Shown here: positions 5,354-5,768 of the stretch, piece after piece | Layout: every line of letters begins with the position of its first letter | Numbering within the stretch: position 1 is the stretch's first letter | DNA from: DASZTU01 sp035493835 | Lineage (GTDB): Bacteria > Pseudomonadota > Alphaproteobacteria > Rhizobiales > Devosiaceae | Reading direction: 5' to 3' | Assembly: GCA_035493835.1 (NCBI GenBank) | Contig: DATJHO010000024.1 | Location: forward strand, 1-5,768 | Length of the DNA: 5,768 bases | Program-made: the position numbers and the translations under genes | Notes under the pieces: model-generated | Seen by the model: only the letters and a program-made list of their open reading frames with translations | What the model was told of the DNA's origin: nothing | Database searches by the model: none

Positions 5354-5768
5354 CGGCCTTTTCCTCGCGAGAGACTGAGAGCTGCGCCACGATGACCGTG
5401 AACAGCACAACGAACAGCACCAGGGAAAGCGCCGCGGCACGGTTGAAGTCGAAGGCTTCGAATGCCTCCTTGAAGATCTGCAAGGGCAGGATCAGCGATC
5501 TGTTGGCCGGGCCGCCGCCAGTCATGGCATAGATCAGCGTGATGCCGTTCAGCCCCCAGATCAGCAGCAGCAGCGAGACTGAGGCCAGCACGCCACCCAG
5601 GTGCGGAAGCATGATGTGGCGCACCTCGTGGTAAAAAGTGGCGCCATCGACCCGGGCGGCTTCGTAGAGGGCGTCCGGAATTCCCTGCAGGGCCGCCAGG
5701 ACCATGAGGGCAACGAACGGGAACATCTTCCACACGTTCACCGCCACCATGCTGGGCATGACGAGGTT
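5346..5768 (-). CDS. Sugar ABC transporter permease, MalF-type, C-terminal part
   Basis: The C-terminal 140 residues of the partner permease of the same importer. The frame stays open to the right edge, so the first half of the gene, including the early membrane helices, is missing from the window. The methionine at 5759 is internal: the residues before it (NLV) continue the reading frame, and VNVWKMFPF (10-18) is normally mid-protein. The EAA loop is YEAARVDGATFYHEVRHIM (35-53) followed by LP at 54-55. MTGGGPANRS (82-91) is a hallmark of MalF-type permeases, and the last hydrophobic segment is about 112-130, followed by a short charged cytoplasmic tail. The final codons share 8 bp (ATGACTAG on the minus strand) with the start of the MalG-type gene, so the two are translationally coupled, as expected for a heterodimeric membrane channel. 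The binding protein is probably further upstream, beyond the edge. Confidence 0.92.
   Translation of the reverse strand, partial: NLVMPSMVAVNVWKMFPFVALMVLAALQGIPDALYEAARVDGATFYHEVRHIMLPHLGGVLASVSLLLLIWGLNGITLIYAMTGGGPANRSLILPLQIFKEAFEAFDFNRAAALSLVLFVVLFTVIVAQLSVSREEKADD

Noticed and set aside
5354..5440. Longer start for the MalG-type permease at 5440.
   Set aside because: It adds a Cys/Ser/Arg-rich stretch inside the MalF-type gene; ATG 5353 has a good ribosome binding site and family-like N-terminus.

Overview
This window is GC-rich DNA with tightly packed genes, good Shine-Dalgarno sites and some TTG/GTG starts. This suits an alphaproteobacterium, most likely of the Hyphomicrobiales (Rhizobiales) type. 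The taxon is inferred from style and gene families only; no marker gene is present. I read it as an accessory carbohydrate or sugar-acid catabolic locus facing its own uptake system. I see no rRNA, tRNA, insertion sequence, CRISPR array or phage gene.

The left part (1-4459) is a run of six plus-strand genes. They are: the last 43 residues of a dihydrodipicolinate-synthase/2-keto-3-deoxy-acid aldolase family protein; a classical SDR oxidoreductase starting at TTG 162; a small UPF0303/HbpS-like protein starting at ATG 916 inside the end of the SDR gene; an RraA-family protein starting at GTG 1440, with a complete D-X20-R-D aldolase signature; an enolase-superfamily (mandelate racemase subgroup) acid-sugar dehydratase (2267-3472); and an aldo/keto reductase (3485-4459). 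Gaps are 28, -8, 41, 104 and 12 bp, so one operon is likely, with the 104-bp gap the only plausible internal break. A perfect 12-bp hairpin with a T tract (4481-4516) ends it.

The right part (4520-5768) is on the minus strand and converges on the same hairpin. It holds two overlapping inner-membrane permease genes of a MalF/MalG-type sugar ABC importer; the MalF-like gene runs off the right edge. The binding protein and ATPase are not in the window.

Working model (inference): the importer brings in a sugar or sugar acid. The aldo/keto reductase and/or SDR oxidise it, the enolase-superfamily enzyme dehydrates the aldonate to a 2-keto-3-deoxy acid, and one or both pyruvate-type aldolases (DHDPS-like, RraA-like) cleave it. 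This is the outline of a non-phosphorylative sugar pathway. The substrate cannot be named from sequence. The least explained parts are the two potential aldolases side by side and the UPF0303 protein translationally coupled to the SDR. I found no evidence of a radically new system such as defence, mobile or RNA-based.
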